A stretch of DNA of 64,000 nt from Rudanella paleaurantiibacter (GCF_009184635.1 NZ_WELI01000002.1:372001-436000); one strand, 5' to 3'. Counted from the first letter of the stretch, positions 17,125 to 26,042 are shown. Numbers and translations: made by a program. The notes: generated from the letters alone by a model not told the origin.

Positions 17125-17250
17125 GGTTCGACAGGATTTTACGAGATGGGCAGGATTTTGTCTTGCGTGAAGGTTTCGACAGGATTACAGGATAGACAGG
17201 ATTTTTTTGCGTGAAGGTTTCGACAGGATTTACAGGATGGACAGGATTTA
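17125..17250. repeat. three tandem copies of an ACAGGATT repeat (left end of the GxxExxY element)
   Basis: Three direct copies of about 45 nt start at 17125, 17172 and 17216. Each begins GGTTCGACAGGATT or GGTTTCGACAGGATT, has a second CAGGAT unit, and the first two end in GCGTGAA. The inverted counterpart is at 17683-17739 beyond the gene. The 5' arm is poor in C, like the other palindromes here. Confidence 0.85.
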
Positions 17251-17255
17251 GTATG

Positions 17256-17630
17256 CTATGTGGATGAACGGACGCGGTATTTGCGTTTTACGCTTACACT
17301 TGACCCGAAATTTATTAGTAGGCCAATGTCAATACCTGTAGCGGTGAGGTAGTTTACGAGTTGGGCTTCGTGTTTTGGATGAATCTGCTCCACAGCTTTC
17401 AACTCAATCAGAAGGCAAGATTCAACAAACAGGTCAGCCACAAAATCGCCCACAGGAACGCCCTTATAGGTAACCGGAATAGGCACTTGGGCTTCTACGA
17501 ACAGTCCGAGTTGTTGCAATTCGACCACTAACGCGTTTTCATACACCTTTTCCAAAAAGCCCGGACCCAATGTATTATGAACGGTGAAAGCAGCCCCTAT
17601 AACCAATTCAGTAAGCTCTTTATGGACCAT
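17256..17630 (-). CDS. GxxExxY family protein
   Basis: A 124-residue protein of the GxxExxY family, a PD-(D/E)xK nuclease-like fold of unknown role. The defining motif is GFLEKVY with Gly24, Glu27 and Tyr30. The nuclease-like core is seen as a D in GDFVADLF and E-x-K in LIELKAVE. The ATG at 17630 (MVHKELTELV) is chosen; an ATG 10 codons upstream would add a hydrophobic stretch untypical of the family. The gene is wrapped by inverted ACAGGATT repeats on both sides and nothing else lies inside, so it looks like the cargo of a small element inserted between the AraC gene and ilvA. Confidence 0.85.
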   Translation of the reverse strand: MVHKELTELVIGAAFTVHNTLGPGFLEKVYENALVVELQQLGLFVEAQVPIPVTYKGVPVGDFVADLFVESCLLIELKAVEQIHPKHEAQLVNYLTATGIDIGLLINFGSSVSVKRKYRVRSST

Positions 17631-17682
17631 GTAGAATAAAATGAAGCAGTAATAGCCCAAAAGTAACCCCTGATATACAAAA

Positions 17683-17739
17683 CAATCCTGTTTATCCTGT
17701 AATCCTGTCTAAACCTTCACACAAGACAAATCCTGTCTA
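17683..17739. repeat. inverted ACAGGATT repeats (right end of the GxxExxY element)
   Basis: On the plus strand this reads AATCCTG units followed by AAACCTTCAC and another AATCCTGTC. Its reverse complement matches the left-end repeats, including the linker TTGTCTTG(C/T)GTGAAGGTTT. It ends just before the ilvA stop codon. Confidence 0.85.
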
Positions 17740-17744
17740 AAAAT

Positions 17745-19007
17745 TTAAATCAGAAACTGGAACAGATCGGGCTGATCATTTAGGTATTCAAACACGATGT
17801 TCTGCGCCTGCATCCGCTGGAGCAACGGCTCAAAATCATCGCGGTGTTTCAGTTCGATACCCACTACGGCGGGTCCCATTTCGCGGTTGGTCTTTTTGGC
17901 GTACTCGAACCGCGAAATATCGTCGGTGGGGCCAAGCACATTCAGAAAATCGCGGAAGGCCCCGGCCCGCTGCGGAAACCGGATAATGAAGTAGTGCTTC
18001 AATCCTTCGTATAGAAGTGACCGTTCTTTAATTTCTTCGGTGCGGGTGATGTCGTTGTTGCCGCCCCCCACCAGACACACCACGTTTTTGCCCCGGATTT
18101 CGTCTTTCACCAAATCGAGCGCGGCAATAGACAGCGCCCCGGCTGGCTCGGCCACAATGGCTTCTTCGTTGTAGAGTTGCAGAATGGTGGTGCACACTTT
18201 GCCCTCGGGCACCAGCACCACCCGGTCGAGATTCTGGCGGCAAATCTGGAACGTAATATCGCCCACACGCTTCACGGCCGCCCCGTCGACAAACTTGTCG
18301 ATATGGTCGAGGGCGACGACATGGCCCTGCTCCAGCGAGACCTTCATGGAAGGCGACCCCAGCGGCTCCACACCAATGAGCTTGGTTTTGGGGCTCAACT
18401 GCCGAAACACCGTCGACACGCCGGCGGCCAACCCGCCCCCGCCAATGGCCATGAGGACGTAATCGATTTTGAAGTTGGCGTCTTTAAAGATTTCGAGCCC
18501 CACGGTGCCCTGCCCTTCCATTACGAGCACATCGTCGAACGGGTGCACAAACGTACTATCGTGGGTTTGCACGTACTGGTTAGCGGCCGCGTAGGCATCG
18601 TCGTAGGTATCGCCAATCAGCTCCACATCCACAAACTCCTTTCCGAATAGCTTCACCTGTTTTACCTTCTGGTTGGGCGTGGTAGTAGGCATAAAAATAA
18701 TGCCCTTGACACCCATTTTCCGGCACGCGTACGCCACGCCCTGCGCGTGGTTGCCCGCACTGGCGCACACAACCCCCTTGGCGAGCGACTCTTTAGGGAG
18801 GGCCGCCATTTTGTTGTACGCACCCCGGATTTTGTACGACCGAACTACCTGAAGGTCTTCGCGCTTGAGAAAGATATTGGCCCCATACCGGTCCGACAGG
18901 TTCAGGTTTTCCTGCAACAGCGTATGGGTAGCCACGCCCCGGAGCCGGTCGGCCGCGAGGTAGATATTGTCCAGATCAGGAAGCGGTTGATTATTGGAAT
19001 CGATCAC
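17745..19007 (-). CDS. ilvA: threonine ammonia-lyase (biosynthetic)
   Basis: Deaminates threonine to 2-oxobutanoate for isoleucine synthesis. The 420-residue product has the fold-type II PLP site: Lys59 in SYKIRGAYNKM, the phosphate-binding IGGGGLAAG loop, and a C-terminal ACT-like regulatory domain from about 330 (FPQRAGAFRDFLNVLG). Length matches the single-regulatory-domain form. It is separate from the ilv operon, lying past its terminator and an AT-rich gene. Its presence means that the citramalate route, if real, would be a second source of 2-oxobutanoate. Confidence 0.94.
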   Translation of the reverse strand: MIDSNNQPLPDLDNIYLAADRLRGVATHTLLQENLNLSDRYGANIFLKREDLQVVRSYKIRGAYNKMAALPKESLAKGVVCASAGNHAQGVAYACRKMGVKGIIFMPTTTPNQKVKQVKLFGKEFVDVELIGDTYDDAYAAANQYVQTHDSTFVHPFDDVLVMEGQGTVGLEIFKDANFKIDYVLMAIGGGGLAAGVSTVFRQLSPKTKLIGVEPLGSPSMKVSLEQGHVVALDHIDKFVDGAAVKRVGDITFQICRQNLDRVVLVPEGKVCTTILQLYNEEAIVAEPAGALSIAALDLVKDEIRGKNVVCLVGGGNNDITRTEEIKERSLLYEGLKHYFIIRFPQRAGAFRDFLNVLGPTDDISRFEYAKKTNREMGPAVVGIELKHRDDFEPLLQRMQAQNIVFEYLNDQPDLFQFLI

Positions 19008-19208
19008 AGCGAGAAGTCAGCGCGGAGCCTTCGTTGAATGAAGTGCTAATTTCTCAATTTCTGGTTAGAATATGAATGGGGGGGTAACGTTCAACGGCTT
19101 TGCGATGTATCGGGATTTGTAATTCGTCAGCTTAAATTAATTACTAAAGTTCAATAGAATTACTTTGTTCAGCACTTACACGTCAGCCGGTATATTGGCA
19201 AACCCCTG

Positions 19209-19748
19209 TTAACGGTAGGCTTGTTTGTCCAGCCGATATAACACTTGTCTGAAATATTTATTCAAAGCACCAGTCCCATTAAATGTCTCTAAAACTTTTG
19301 GTGCTGCGTCAATTTCTGCTTGTCTGTATTGTTGTGGGTCAACATTTGAAATGCTGCCTAAATAAACCAGTCTGTATATAAGATTTTCGGGCTGAAGTTG
19401 CTCAGCCTTTAGAAGCATCTGTTTTCCTTCTTTCTCCAAGTCGTCATAGTTTCCATACTCGTAAGGAAATACAGAAACCGTATAACCTGCAATAAAATTG
19501 AAATCTGCATTGTCAGCAAAGGTTTTCTTCCCTTCGTCAAACATAATTTGCAGCAAGTCTCGCAGGTTTATTTTGTCGTGAAAACTGCTTGGAGCATCTT
19601 CAATTGCTGTCCACAAGAAAAAGTAAAAATGCTTCCAAACCTCATAGTCGATTTTGTTTTGGTTGTAAAGCTCACTGTAAGCTTCAAAAGCTTCCTCAAA
19701 CTTTTCGTCGTCCTCTAATTTAAAAATGTCTTGGAGTAATTGTGTCAT
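19209..19748 (-). CDS. AT-rich hypothetical protein, helical
   Basis: A 179-residue soluble, acidic protein I do not recognise. It is rich in helices and aromatic residues (VWKHFYFFLWTAIED) with weak TPR-like character in LLKAEQLQPENLIYRLVYLG. Its coding DNA is visibly richer in A+T than the neighbouring ilv genes, which suggests recent acquisition. It lies between ilvA and the ilvC terminator with gaps of about 200 and 400 bp, so it is likely transcribed alone. An immunity or defence accessory role would be a guess only. Confidence 0.65.
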   Translation of the reverse strand: MTQLLQDIFKLEDDEKFEEAFEAYSELYNQNKIDYEVWKHFYFFLWTAIEDAPSSFHDKINLRDLLQIMFDEGKKTFADNADFNFIAGYTVSVFPYEYGNYDDLEKEGKQMLLKAEQLQPENLIYRLVYLGSISNVDPQQYRQAEIDAAPKVLETFNGTGALNKYFRQVLYRLDKQAYR

Positions 19749-20069
19749 TTTGAAGACTGTGTCAGCTTACCGCTAACTCGTAAATAGACGAATGTTTTAC
19801 CTATTTGAACAAATGTAGTCAAGGGGTTTTATTCTGCAAGTTCCCACCAAAACCATACTGTAAACTACTAAAAATGAATTTGTTATGAATTTTTAGCAGA
19901 ATTCCAGCAATACAAAATACGCATCTCCTTTAAAGTCGGGCCAGGGGGCTTTTGATGTTCTTGAGACTCTTCTCGCTCCCCTACATATATCCCATTTTTG
20001 ATGATGTTACTACCCAGCACCCTAACCGATTAGATTACGCACGAAACCCCTCCCTAAAACACCACACCC
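19749..20069. other. non-coding gap between the AT-rich gene and the ilvC terminator
   Basis: AT-rich sequence of about 320 bp upstream of the hypothetical gene. It has a short dyad TGAATTT/AAATTCA-like around 19870-19905 but no convincing ORF, promoter match or repeat family. Together with the gene it may be the foreign segment. Confidence 0.4.
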
Positions 20070-20103
20070 AAAAACACAAAAATCGGGTAGCAAACTTACC
20101 CGA
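20070..20103 (-). terminator. terminator of the ilv operon
   Basis: On the minus strand the 7-bp stem TCGGGTA/TACCCGA (20103-20097 with 20089-20083) is followed by TTTTTGTGTTTTTG. It lies 41 bp past the ilvC stop codon and should end the ilvD-to-ilvC transcript. Confidence 0.75.
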
Positions 20104-20143
20104 AGGAAGCTCACTACCCAATCAACGATACGTTATAAACGTC

Positions 20144-21187
20144 TTAGTTCCGCTCGGGGCGCAGGTTGCGCACGGCGGCACCGGCCTGCCACATTTCAGA
20201 TTCGCGCAGTTCGGCCAGTTCTACCTCCAGCTTCTCGCGGTAGTCGGGCTGCGAGTTGCGGGTGATGCTGATTTGTGCTTCGTTCTGAGTTTTTACCGAA
20301 TTGTAGAGTTGCTCAAATACAGGCTTGGTCGCGTCGCGGAATGGCTTCCACCAGTCGAGGGCACCGCGCTGAGCCGTGGTCGAGCAGTTAGCGTACATCC
20401 AGTCCATACCGTTTTCAGCCACGAGCGGCATGAGCGACTGCGTCAGCTCTTCCACCGTTTCGTTAAAGGCCTCCGATGGGCTGTGGCCATTGGCCCGCAA
20501 CACCTCGTACTGAGCAGCAAAAATGCCCTGAATAGCGCCCATCAGGGTGCCCCGCTCGCCGGTCAGGTCCGACGTTACTTCGCGGTAGAAATCCGTTTCG
20601 AACAGGTAGCCTGATCCAACGCCGATACCCATAGCGATGCACTTTTCGCGGGCTTTGCCGCTTGCATCCTGGTAGATGGCGAAGCTTGAGTTCAGGCCTT
20701 TACCTTCTACAAACAACCGGCGCAGCGACGTACCCGATCCTTTGGGAGCCACGAGGAACACGTCGACATCGGCCGGTGGCACAATGCCCGTTTTCTCTTT
20801 GTACGTCACCCCGAATCCGTGCGAGAAGTACAGCGACTTGCCGGGTTTGAGGGCCGCTTTTACCGTAGGCCACAATTCAATCTGAGCGGCATCTGACAGC
20901 AGGAAGCAAATGATGGTGCCCCGCTCCAGCGCTTCGTCAATTTCAAACAGCGTTTCGCCCGGTACCCAGCCATCAGCCACGGCTTTGTCGTACGTTTTGC
21001 CCTTCCGCTGACCAACGATCACGTTGAAGCCATTGTCGCGCATGTTGAGCGACTGACCGGGACCCTGTACCCCATAACCGATTACGGCAATGGTTTCATC
21101 TTTCAGGGTTTCGAGGGCTTTCTCGAGCGGAAATTCTTCACGGGTAACAACGTTCTCAACGACTCCGCCAAAATTAATCTGTGCCAT
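20144..21187 (-). CDS. ilvC: ketol-acid reductoisomerase
   Basis: Isomerises and reduces acetolactate or acetohydroxybutyrate with NADPH. The 347-residue product shows the Rossmann loop IAVIGYGVQGPGQSLNMRD, the NADP-selecting VGQRKG turn, and the metal-binding Asp/Glu region including DLTGERGTLMGAIQG and the C-terminal ETVEELTQSL helix. It is a class I (short) enzyme by length. It is the last gene of the ilv operon, 51 bp after ilvN, followed by a terminator. Confidence 0.96.
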   Translation of the reverse strand: MAQINFGGVVENVVTREEFPLEKALETLKDETIAVIGYGVQGPGQSLNMRDNGFNVIVGQRKGKTYDKAVADGWVPGETLFEIDEALERGTIICFLLSDAAQIELWPTVKAALKPGKSLYFSHGFGVTYKEKTGIVPPADVDVFLVAPKGSGTSLRRLFVEGKGLNSSFAIYQDASGKAREKCIAMGIGVGSGYLFETDFYREVTSDLTGERGTLMGAIQGIFAAQYEVLRANGHSPSEAFNETVEELTQSLMPLVAENGMDWMYANCSTTAQRGALDWWKPFRDATKPVFEQLYNSVKTQNEAQISITRNSQPDYREKLEVELAELRESEMWQAGAAVRNLRPERN

Positions 21188-21238
21188 TCTGGTAATTGTA
21201 TGTAAGTAAAAGGTAAAAAACAGGGGTTATTCGGGGCT

Positions 21239-21778
21239 TCAGGCCATGTAGTACGCCCACTCAGCCTCGGGCAGGTACTCCACGAGGCCTTTCTCGGTTT
21301 TGCCAACGGCCACTCGGCCCGAGCGAACAAATTCCAAAATTTCGTGCTGCTGCCGCAGGTATTCGAAGAAGGCAAAAATCTCCTGCTCGCTACCGGTTTT
21401 CTCAATCACCACGTAATCGAGGCCCCAGTACACCACCCACGCTTTGTGCTGCTTATTGACCGTCTCTACATCAAGGGGCTTGGCACCGAGGGGCGTTGCC
21501 ACCTTAAAGAGGGCAATTTCGTTGTACACGATCTCGTCGTTGAGGTACCCGAACACGGCCAGTACCTCCACAATTTTGCGAATCTGGCGAACCAGCTTCT
21601 CGACTTCCTCCCGCGATTCGTGTTTGATCACAATCGTGAACCGCGATACGCCCATCCGCTCGGTTTCCGATACGGTCAGGCTTTCGATATTAATGCGCCG
21701 ACGGGTGAAGATGATCGTGATGCGGTTCAGCAACCCAATCGTGTTCGACGTGAAGACGCATATGGTGTATGTAGTCAT
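21239..21778 (-). CDS. ilvN: acetolactate synthase small (regulatory) subunit
   Basis: Regulatory partner of IlvB that carries valine feedback. The 179-residue protein opens with an ACT domain (ICVFTSNTIGLLNRITIIFTRRRINIESL split over residues 5-35) and has a C-terminal ALS_ss domain with GRVAVGKTEKG. Length is normal. It lies 99 bp after ilvB, the gap holding a hairpin repeat, and 51 bp before ilvC. Confidence 0.92.
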   Translation of the reverse strand: MTTYTICVFTSNTIGLLNRITIIFTRRRINIESLTVSETERMGVSRFTIVIKHESREEVEKLVRQIRKIVEVLAVFGYLNDEIVYNEIALFKVATPLGAKPLDVETVNKQHKAWVVYWGLDYVVIEKTGSEQEIFAFFEYLRQQHEILEFVRSGRVAVGKTEKGLVEYLPEAEWAYYMA

Positions 21779-21780
21779 AT

Positions 21781-21853
21781 TTTGTCATTCCGACGAAGGA
21801 GGAATCTCTATCAATGGCAATCCGTACGTTCCCTCCTTCGTCGGGATGACAAA
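21781..21853. repeat. GTCATTCCGACGAAGGAGG palindrome between ilvB and ilvN
   Basis: Arms 21781-21802 and 21832-21853 pair over 22 bp with a single G-T mismatch. The unit TTTGTCATTCCGACGAAGGA resembles a repeat dispersed through many Bacteroidota genomes (recalled, not searched). It would form a strong hairpin inside the ilv mRNA between the two subunits of acetolactate synthase. Confidence 0.8.
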
Positions 21854-21877
21854 CAGCGGCTCACCAGTCACCAGGAA

Positions 21878-23620
21878 CTATTCTAACCGGATCTGCGAAA
21901 CACTGGCACCGGCCGGCACCATCGGAAACACGTTTTCTTCTTTCTCTACGATTACTTCGAGCAGGTACGGCCCCTCGTGCGCGAGCATCTGATCGAGCGA
22001 GTCAGACAGCGCAGCCCGGTCCGAACAGGTGTGCCCATCCATACCAAACCCACGGGCAATGGTGATAAAATCGGGATTCTGCAACTCCACAAACGAGTAC
22101 CGGCGCTGGTGAAACAGCTGTTGCCACTGCCGTACCATTCCGAGGAAGTTGTTGTTCAGAATGATGGCTTTGACCGGCTGTTTGTTCTGCACAATGGTGC
22201 CCAACTCCTGGAGAGTCATCTGGAAACAACCATCGCCGATAATGGCCACCACCTGCCGGTCGGGGGCGCCAACCTGCGCGCCAAAAGCTGCGGGCAACGC
22301 AAAGCCCATTGTACCCATACCACCCGACGTAACCAGGCTGTTGGGCCGCCGGAACTGGTAGTACCGCGAGGCCATCATCTGGTGCTGCCCCACATCGGTC
22401 ACGAGTACGGCCTCACCATTAGTTTTCTTCGAGAGCAGATCAATCACCTCGCCCATCTGGATTTTTTCGCTTGCTCCCGACAGGCTGGGTACCGTAATTT
22501 TCTCGTTCTCAATCGTATCGTACTTCCGAAACTCATTCCGCCACACGGTATGGTCGTTCGGGTCAACGAGCGGCATCAGGGCGTTCAGAACCTCTTTGGC
22601 ATCGCCCACAACAGGGGCGTGTGCTTTAATAATCTTGTCGATTTCGGCCGGGTCGATTTCGATGTGTATCACCTTCGCCTGCTTGATAAACTTGCTGGCA
22701 TCGCCCGTGACCCGGTCGTCGAACCGCATGCCGATGGCGATAATCACATCGGCCTGATCGGTCAGCACGTTGGAGCCGTAGTTACCGTGCATACCGAGCC
22801 AGCCCACGTACAGCGGGTGGTCGGTCGAGATGGTCGACTGGCCCAGGAGCGTAGTCGCTACCGGAATACCGGTTTTCTCGGCAAAGGCTTTCAGTTCTTC
22901 TTCGGCCTTGGCGAGTTGCACGCCATGCCCTGCCAGAATATACGGGCGTTTGGCCTCGTTGATCAGCTTGGCAGCCGCTTCGACCTGATCGGGCTTGGGC
23001 ACCAACCGCGGCCGATAGCTGATGATGCTCTGGCAACGCTCGTAGGTAAACGGCCGGGTCATCAGCTCCAACTGAGCACTTTTGGTAATATCAATCAGTA
23101 CCGGACCGGGCCGCCCCGACTGGGCAATATAAAACGCCTTGGCCATCACCTCAGGCACCTCGTCGGCACTCGTGATCTGGTAGTTCCACTTGGTAATGGG
23201 CATGGTCACGCCCATCACGTCGGCTTCCTGAAAGGCATCGGTTCCAAGCAGCTTCTTCCCAACCTGCCCCACAATGCACACCAGCGGGGTTGAGTCGATG
23301 AGGGCGTCGGCAATAGCCGTGACGAGGTTGGTAGCCCCCGGCCCCGACGTAACCAGACAAACACCTGCCCGGCCCTGCATACGGGCATAGCCCTGTGCCG
23401 CGTGACCAGCGCCCTGCTCGTGCCGGACCAGAATATGGTTGATCTGATCCTGAAAATCATACAGGGCATCGTACACCGGCATAATGGCCCCGCCCGGATA
23501 CCCGAAAATCGTGTCGACGTTTTCGGCCAGCAAAGCACGCATGAGAGCTTCTGAGCCAGACATCAGTTTCATGGCTACCGGCTCGGTTTCTATTTCAGGT
23601 AAGACGCTGACCGTTTCCAT
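21878..23620 (-). CDS. ilvB: acetolactate synthase large (catalytic) subunit
   Basis: ThDP-dependent synthase making acetolactate from pyruvate (valine, leucine) and acetohydroxybutyrate (isoleucine). The 580-residue product has the catalytic Glu in ILVRHEQGAGHAAQGYAR, the FAD-region RFDDRVTG, and the ThDP-Mg motif GDGCFQMTLQELGTI with NNNFLG. Full length. It follows the methyltransferase by 21 bp and precedes ilvN. Confidence 0.97.
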   Translation of the reverse strand: METVSVLPEIETEPVAMKLMSGSEALMRALLAENVDTIFGYPGGAIMPVYDALYDFQDQINHILVRHEQGAGHAAQGYARMQGRAGVCLVTSGPGATNLVTAIADALIDSTPLVCIVGQVGKKLLGTDAFQEADVMGVTMPITKWNYQITSADEVPEVMAKAFYIAQSGRPGPVLIDITKSAQLELMTRPFTYERCQSIISYRPRLVPKPDQVEAAAKLINEAKRPYILAGHGVQLAKAEEELKAFAEKTGIPVATTLLGQSTISTDHPLYVGWLGMHGNYGSNVLTDQADVIIAIGMRFDDRVTGDASKFIKQAKVIHIEIDPAEIDKIIKAHAPVVGDAKEVLNALMPLVDPNDHTVWRNEFRKYDTIENEKITVPSLSGASEKIQMGEVIDLLSKKTNGEAVLVTDVGQHQMMASRYYQFRRPNSLVTSGGMGTMGFALPAAFGAQVGAPDRQVVAIIGDGCFQMTLQELGTIVQNKQPVKAIILNNNFLGMVRQWQQLFHQRRYSFVELQNPDFITIARGFGMDGHTCSDRAALSDSLDQMLAHEGPYLLEVIVEKEENVFPMVPAGASVSQIRLE

Positions 23621-23641
23621 AGGGAGGTGCGTTTGTTATGT

Positions 23642-24250
23642 TCAATTCAGTTTTGTTGTACTCGGGGCCGTTCCTTTTCGGGTCGCCACCAATAGGCCGG
23701 TCGACCAGGTTAGTTTTACCGTATGCAGGTCAGGGCGGCTTTCCAGGTCAGCCACCAGCCTGTCTACGTTTTGATCGTGTCCTTCGGGCCAGTTGGGCTG
23801 CGGCAACATGTCGTCAATCACATACATGCCCCCCTCAGCTAATAGCCCCAGCGCAGCATCCAGATGACTGTATTTACCGGGCCAGGCATCCGCAAAAATC
23901 AAGTCGAATGTCTGGTCTTTATTTGCGTCAAGCCAGTTTCCGGCATCGGCACAGACCAGAGTCAGCCGCGTATCGTTGCCCAGAAATTGCCCCGCAATGG
24001 TCTGGTATTCCTGCTCATTATCAATCGAAACCAGAGTCGACTGTGCATCCATACCGGCCAACAGCCAGGCGGTTGCCAGCCCCGTTCCCGTACCGATTTC
24101 GAGCACTGCGCCCCCCGGTTTAGCGCCCACCATGGCTTTCAGAAAAGCGCCCGTTTGCAGATCGGACGGCATCGAAAACCCAATGGCATGGCTCGCCTGA
24201 GCAATGGGATCAAATCCCGGAGGTATGGCCGTTACAGAGTCGGTGAACAT
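23642..24250 (-). CDS. SAM-dependent O-methyltransferase
   Basis: A 202-residue class I methyltransferase similar to the catechol/caffeoyl-CoA O-methyltransferase group. The SAM loop LEIGTGTGLATAWLL is near 58-72, followed by the acidic VSIDNEQEY end of strand 2 and the FDLIFADAWPGKY motif, where the Asp is the usual metal/substrate residue. It lies between ilvD (18 bp) and ilvB (21 bp) on the same strand and must be co-transcribed with them. No known step of branched-chain synthesis needs it, so the substrate is open. Confidence 0.85.
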   Translation of the reverse strand: MFTDSVTAIPPGFDPIAQASHAIGFSMPSDLQTGAFLKAMVGAKPGGAVLEIGTGTGLATAWLLAGMDAQSTLVSIDNEQEYQTIAGQFLGNDTRLTLVCADAGNWLDANKDQTFDLIFADAWPGKYSHLDAALGLLAEGGMYVIDDMLPQPNWPEGHDQNVDRLVADLESRPDLHTVKLTWSTGLLVATRKGTAPSTTKLN

Positions 24251-24268
24251 GAGAACCCGTTTTTCTAG

Positions 24269-25969
24269 TTACGCTTCGTCAGTCACGCAACCTTCACTCG
24301 CCGACTTCACATTGCGGATGTACTTGCCCAATGTCCCTTTGGTAAAACGGGGCTGGGGCTGCACCCAATGGCTCCGGCGCTCGGCCAGTTCCTCGTCCGA
24401 TACGTGCAGGGTTAGCTCGCGGCCAACGGCGTCGAGCGTAATCAGGTCGCCGTCTTTAACCAGAGCAATGGGGCCACCCTCGAATGCTTCGGGAGTTACG
24501 TGACCGACCACAAACCCGTGCGTACCACCCGAGAACCGACCGTCGGTAATCAAGGCAACCTTGTCGCCAAGGCCCGCGCCCATGATTGCCGAGGTAGGCT
24601 TCAGCATCTCGCTCATGCCGGGGCCACCTTTGGGGCCCGCATTGCGGATCACGAGAACCTGACCCGGCAGAATTTCGCCTTTCGACAGGGCTACGATAAT
24701 ATCACCTTCCTGCTCAAATACTTTGGCGGTTCCCTCAAAACGCTCGCCTTCCTTGCCCGTGATCTTGGCTACTGAGCCGGTTGGGGCAAGGTTACCGCGC
24801 AGAATCTGGATATGACCCGTTTTCTTAATGGGCTGACTCAGCGGGAATACAATTTTCTGGGCCTCGAAATCGAGGTCTGGAGCTTCTGCGAGGTTTTCGG
24901 CTACGGTTTTACCCGTCACGGTCATACACTCGCCATGAATCATTCCCTGCTGGTACAGATACTTCATGACGGCCGGCACACCCCCAATAGCGAGCATGTC
25001 TTCCATATAGTATTTACCGCTGGGCTTCAGGTCGGCCAAAAGTGGGGTCCGGTCGCTGATGGCCTGAATCTCGTCGAGCGAAAGGGTCAGACCGGCCGCC
25101 CGGGCAATAGCCAAATAATGGAGTACGGCATTGGTAGAGCCACCGAGTGCCATCACAATGGTGAGCGCGTTTTCAAGCGACTGCTTCGTGATAATGTCGG
25201 CCGGGGTAATGTTCAGCTCCAGCAACCGACGCATAGCCGCACCAATTTTCTTACACTCTTCCTGCTTGCCCTCGTGTGTAGCGGGGTAGCTGCTGCTAAA
25301 GGGCAAACTCAAACCCATAGCCTCAATGCTGCTGGCCATCGTGTTGGCCGTGTACATACCCCCGCAGGCACCCGCCCCCGGAATGGAGTTTTTAATAACG
25401 CCCTCGTAATCTTCGTCGGAGATGTTACCGGCGTACTTTTTACCAAGGGCCTCAAACGCCGATACAATGTCGAGTTTTTGCCCTTTATAATGTCCCGACC
25501 GGATGGTGCCACCGTACACCATGATACCGGGGCGGTCGAGCCGGGCCATAGCCATCACGGCACCGGGCATATTTTTATCGCAACCCACTACGGTCACGAC
25601 GCCATCGTACCACTGAGCCGCTACCACCGATTCGATAGAGTCAGCAATGAGGTCGCGGCTGGGCAGCGAGTAACGCATTCCGTCGTTGCCGTTGGTCATT
25701 CCGTCTGATACGCCGATGGTGTTGAAAATCAGTCCCACCAGTCCATTCGCCTGAATCCCCTGCTTCACGTAAACCGACAGACCATTGAGGTGCATATTAC
25801 AAGTATTGCCCTCGTAGCCGGTACTGGCAATGCCAATCTGGGGCTTCTGCATATCTTCCGACGTCAGGCCAACCCCATACAGCATGGCTTTGGCGGCTGG
25901 GTTGTCCATTTGTTGCGTCAGAATGCGACTGAATCGATTAAGTTCGGTTTGTGGCGAGTCAGATGTCAT
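24269..25969 (-). CDS. ilvD: dihydroxy-acid dehydratase
   Basis: Fe-S enzyme that dehydrates 2,3-dihydroxy acids to 2-oxo acids for valine, leucine and isoleucine. The 566-residue product has the cluster cysteines in [18 protein letters not shown] and [12 protein letters not shown], and a C-terminal [15 protein letters not shown]. It is the first gene of the five-gene ilv operon. The shared leu/ilv motif ends 8 nt before its ATG. Confidence 0.97.
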   Translation of the reverse strand: MTSDSPQTELNRFSRILTQQMDNPAAKAMLYGVGLTSEDMQKPQIGIASTGYEGNTCNMHLNGLSVYVKQGIQANGLVGLIFNTIGVSDGMTNGNDGMRYSLPSRDLIADSIESVVAAQWYDGVVTVVGCDKNMPGAVMAMARLDRPGIMVYGGTIRSGHYKGQKLDIVSAFEALGKKYAGNISDEDYEGVIKNSIPGAGACGGMYTANTMASSIEAMGLSLPFSSSYPATHEGKQEECKKIGAAMRRLLELNITPADIITKQSLENALTIVMALGGSTNAVLHYLAIARAAGLTLSLDEIQAISDRTPLLADLKPSGKYYMEDMLAIGGVPAVMKYLYQQGMIHGECMTVTGKTVAENLAEAPDLDFEAQKIVFPLSQPIKKTGHIQILRGNLAPTGSVAKITGKEGERFEGTAKVFEQEGDIIVALSKGEILPGQVLVIRNAGPKGGPGMSEMLKPTSAIMGAGLGDKVALITDGRFSGGTHGFVVGHVTPEAFEGGPIALVKDGDLITLDAVGRELTLHVSDEELAERRSHWVQPQPRFTKGTLGKYIRNVKSASEGCVTDEA

Positions 25970-25976
25970 GATATTT

Positions 25977-26004
25977 AGCGAAATTTCGCTCTTTGCGTAA
26001 TCAC
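25977..26004 (-). promoter_or_regulatory. leu/ilv shared motif, ilvD copy
   Basis: Contains a 14-bp perfect palindrome AGCGAAATTTCGCT (25977-25990) followed on the plus strand by CTTTGCGTAATCAC. Positions 25978-26004 match 4000-4026 before the leuA leader at 25 of 27 bases. It sits between the -7 box and the ilvD start codon. Confidence 0.7.
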
Positions 26005-26007
26005 GCT

Positions 26008-26042
26008 GTAAATTAACACTCTATTTTTTTTCGGCGCAACAA
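26008..26042 (-). promoter_or_regulatory. candidate promoter of the ilv operon
   Basis: On the minus strand TAATTTAC (26015-26008) is a partial match to TAnnTTTG, with a TTG about 21 nt upstream. Its distance to the shared motif (3 nt) mirrors that at the leuA leader (4 nt), which supports the call more than the sequence match itself. Confidence 0.45.

Noticed and set aside
17125-17250. Three spaced direct repeats as a CRISPR array
   Set aside because: The units are of unequal length and diverged, the intervals are not unique spacers of constant size, inverted copies lie on the far side of a gene, and no cas gene is near.
21977-23293. Plus-strand frame of 438 codons opposite ilvB
   Set aside because: It is an antisense shadow of a highly conserved gene with strong codon bias; the His/Gly-rich product is not protein-like.
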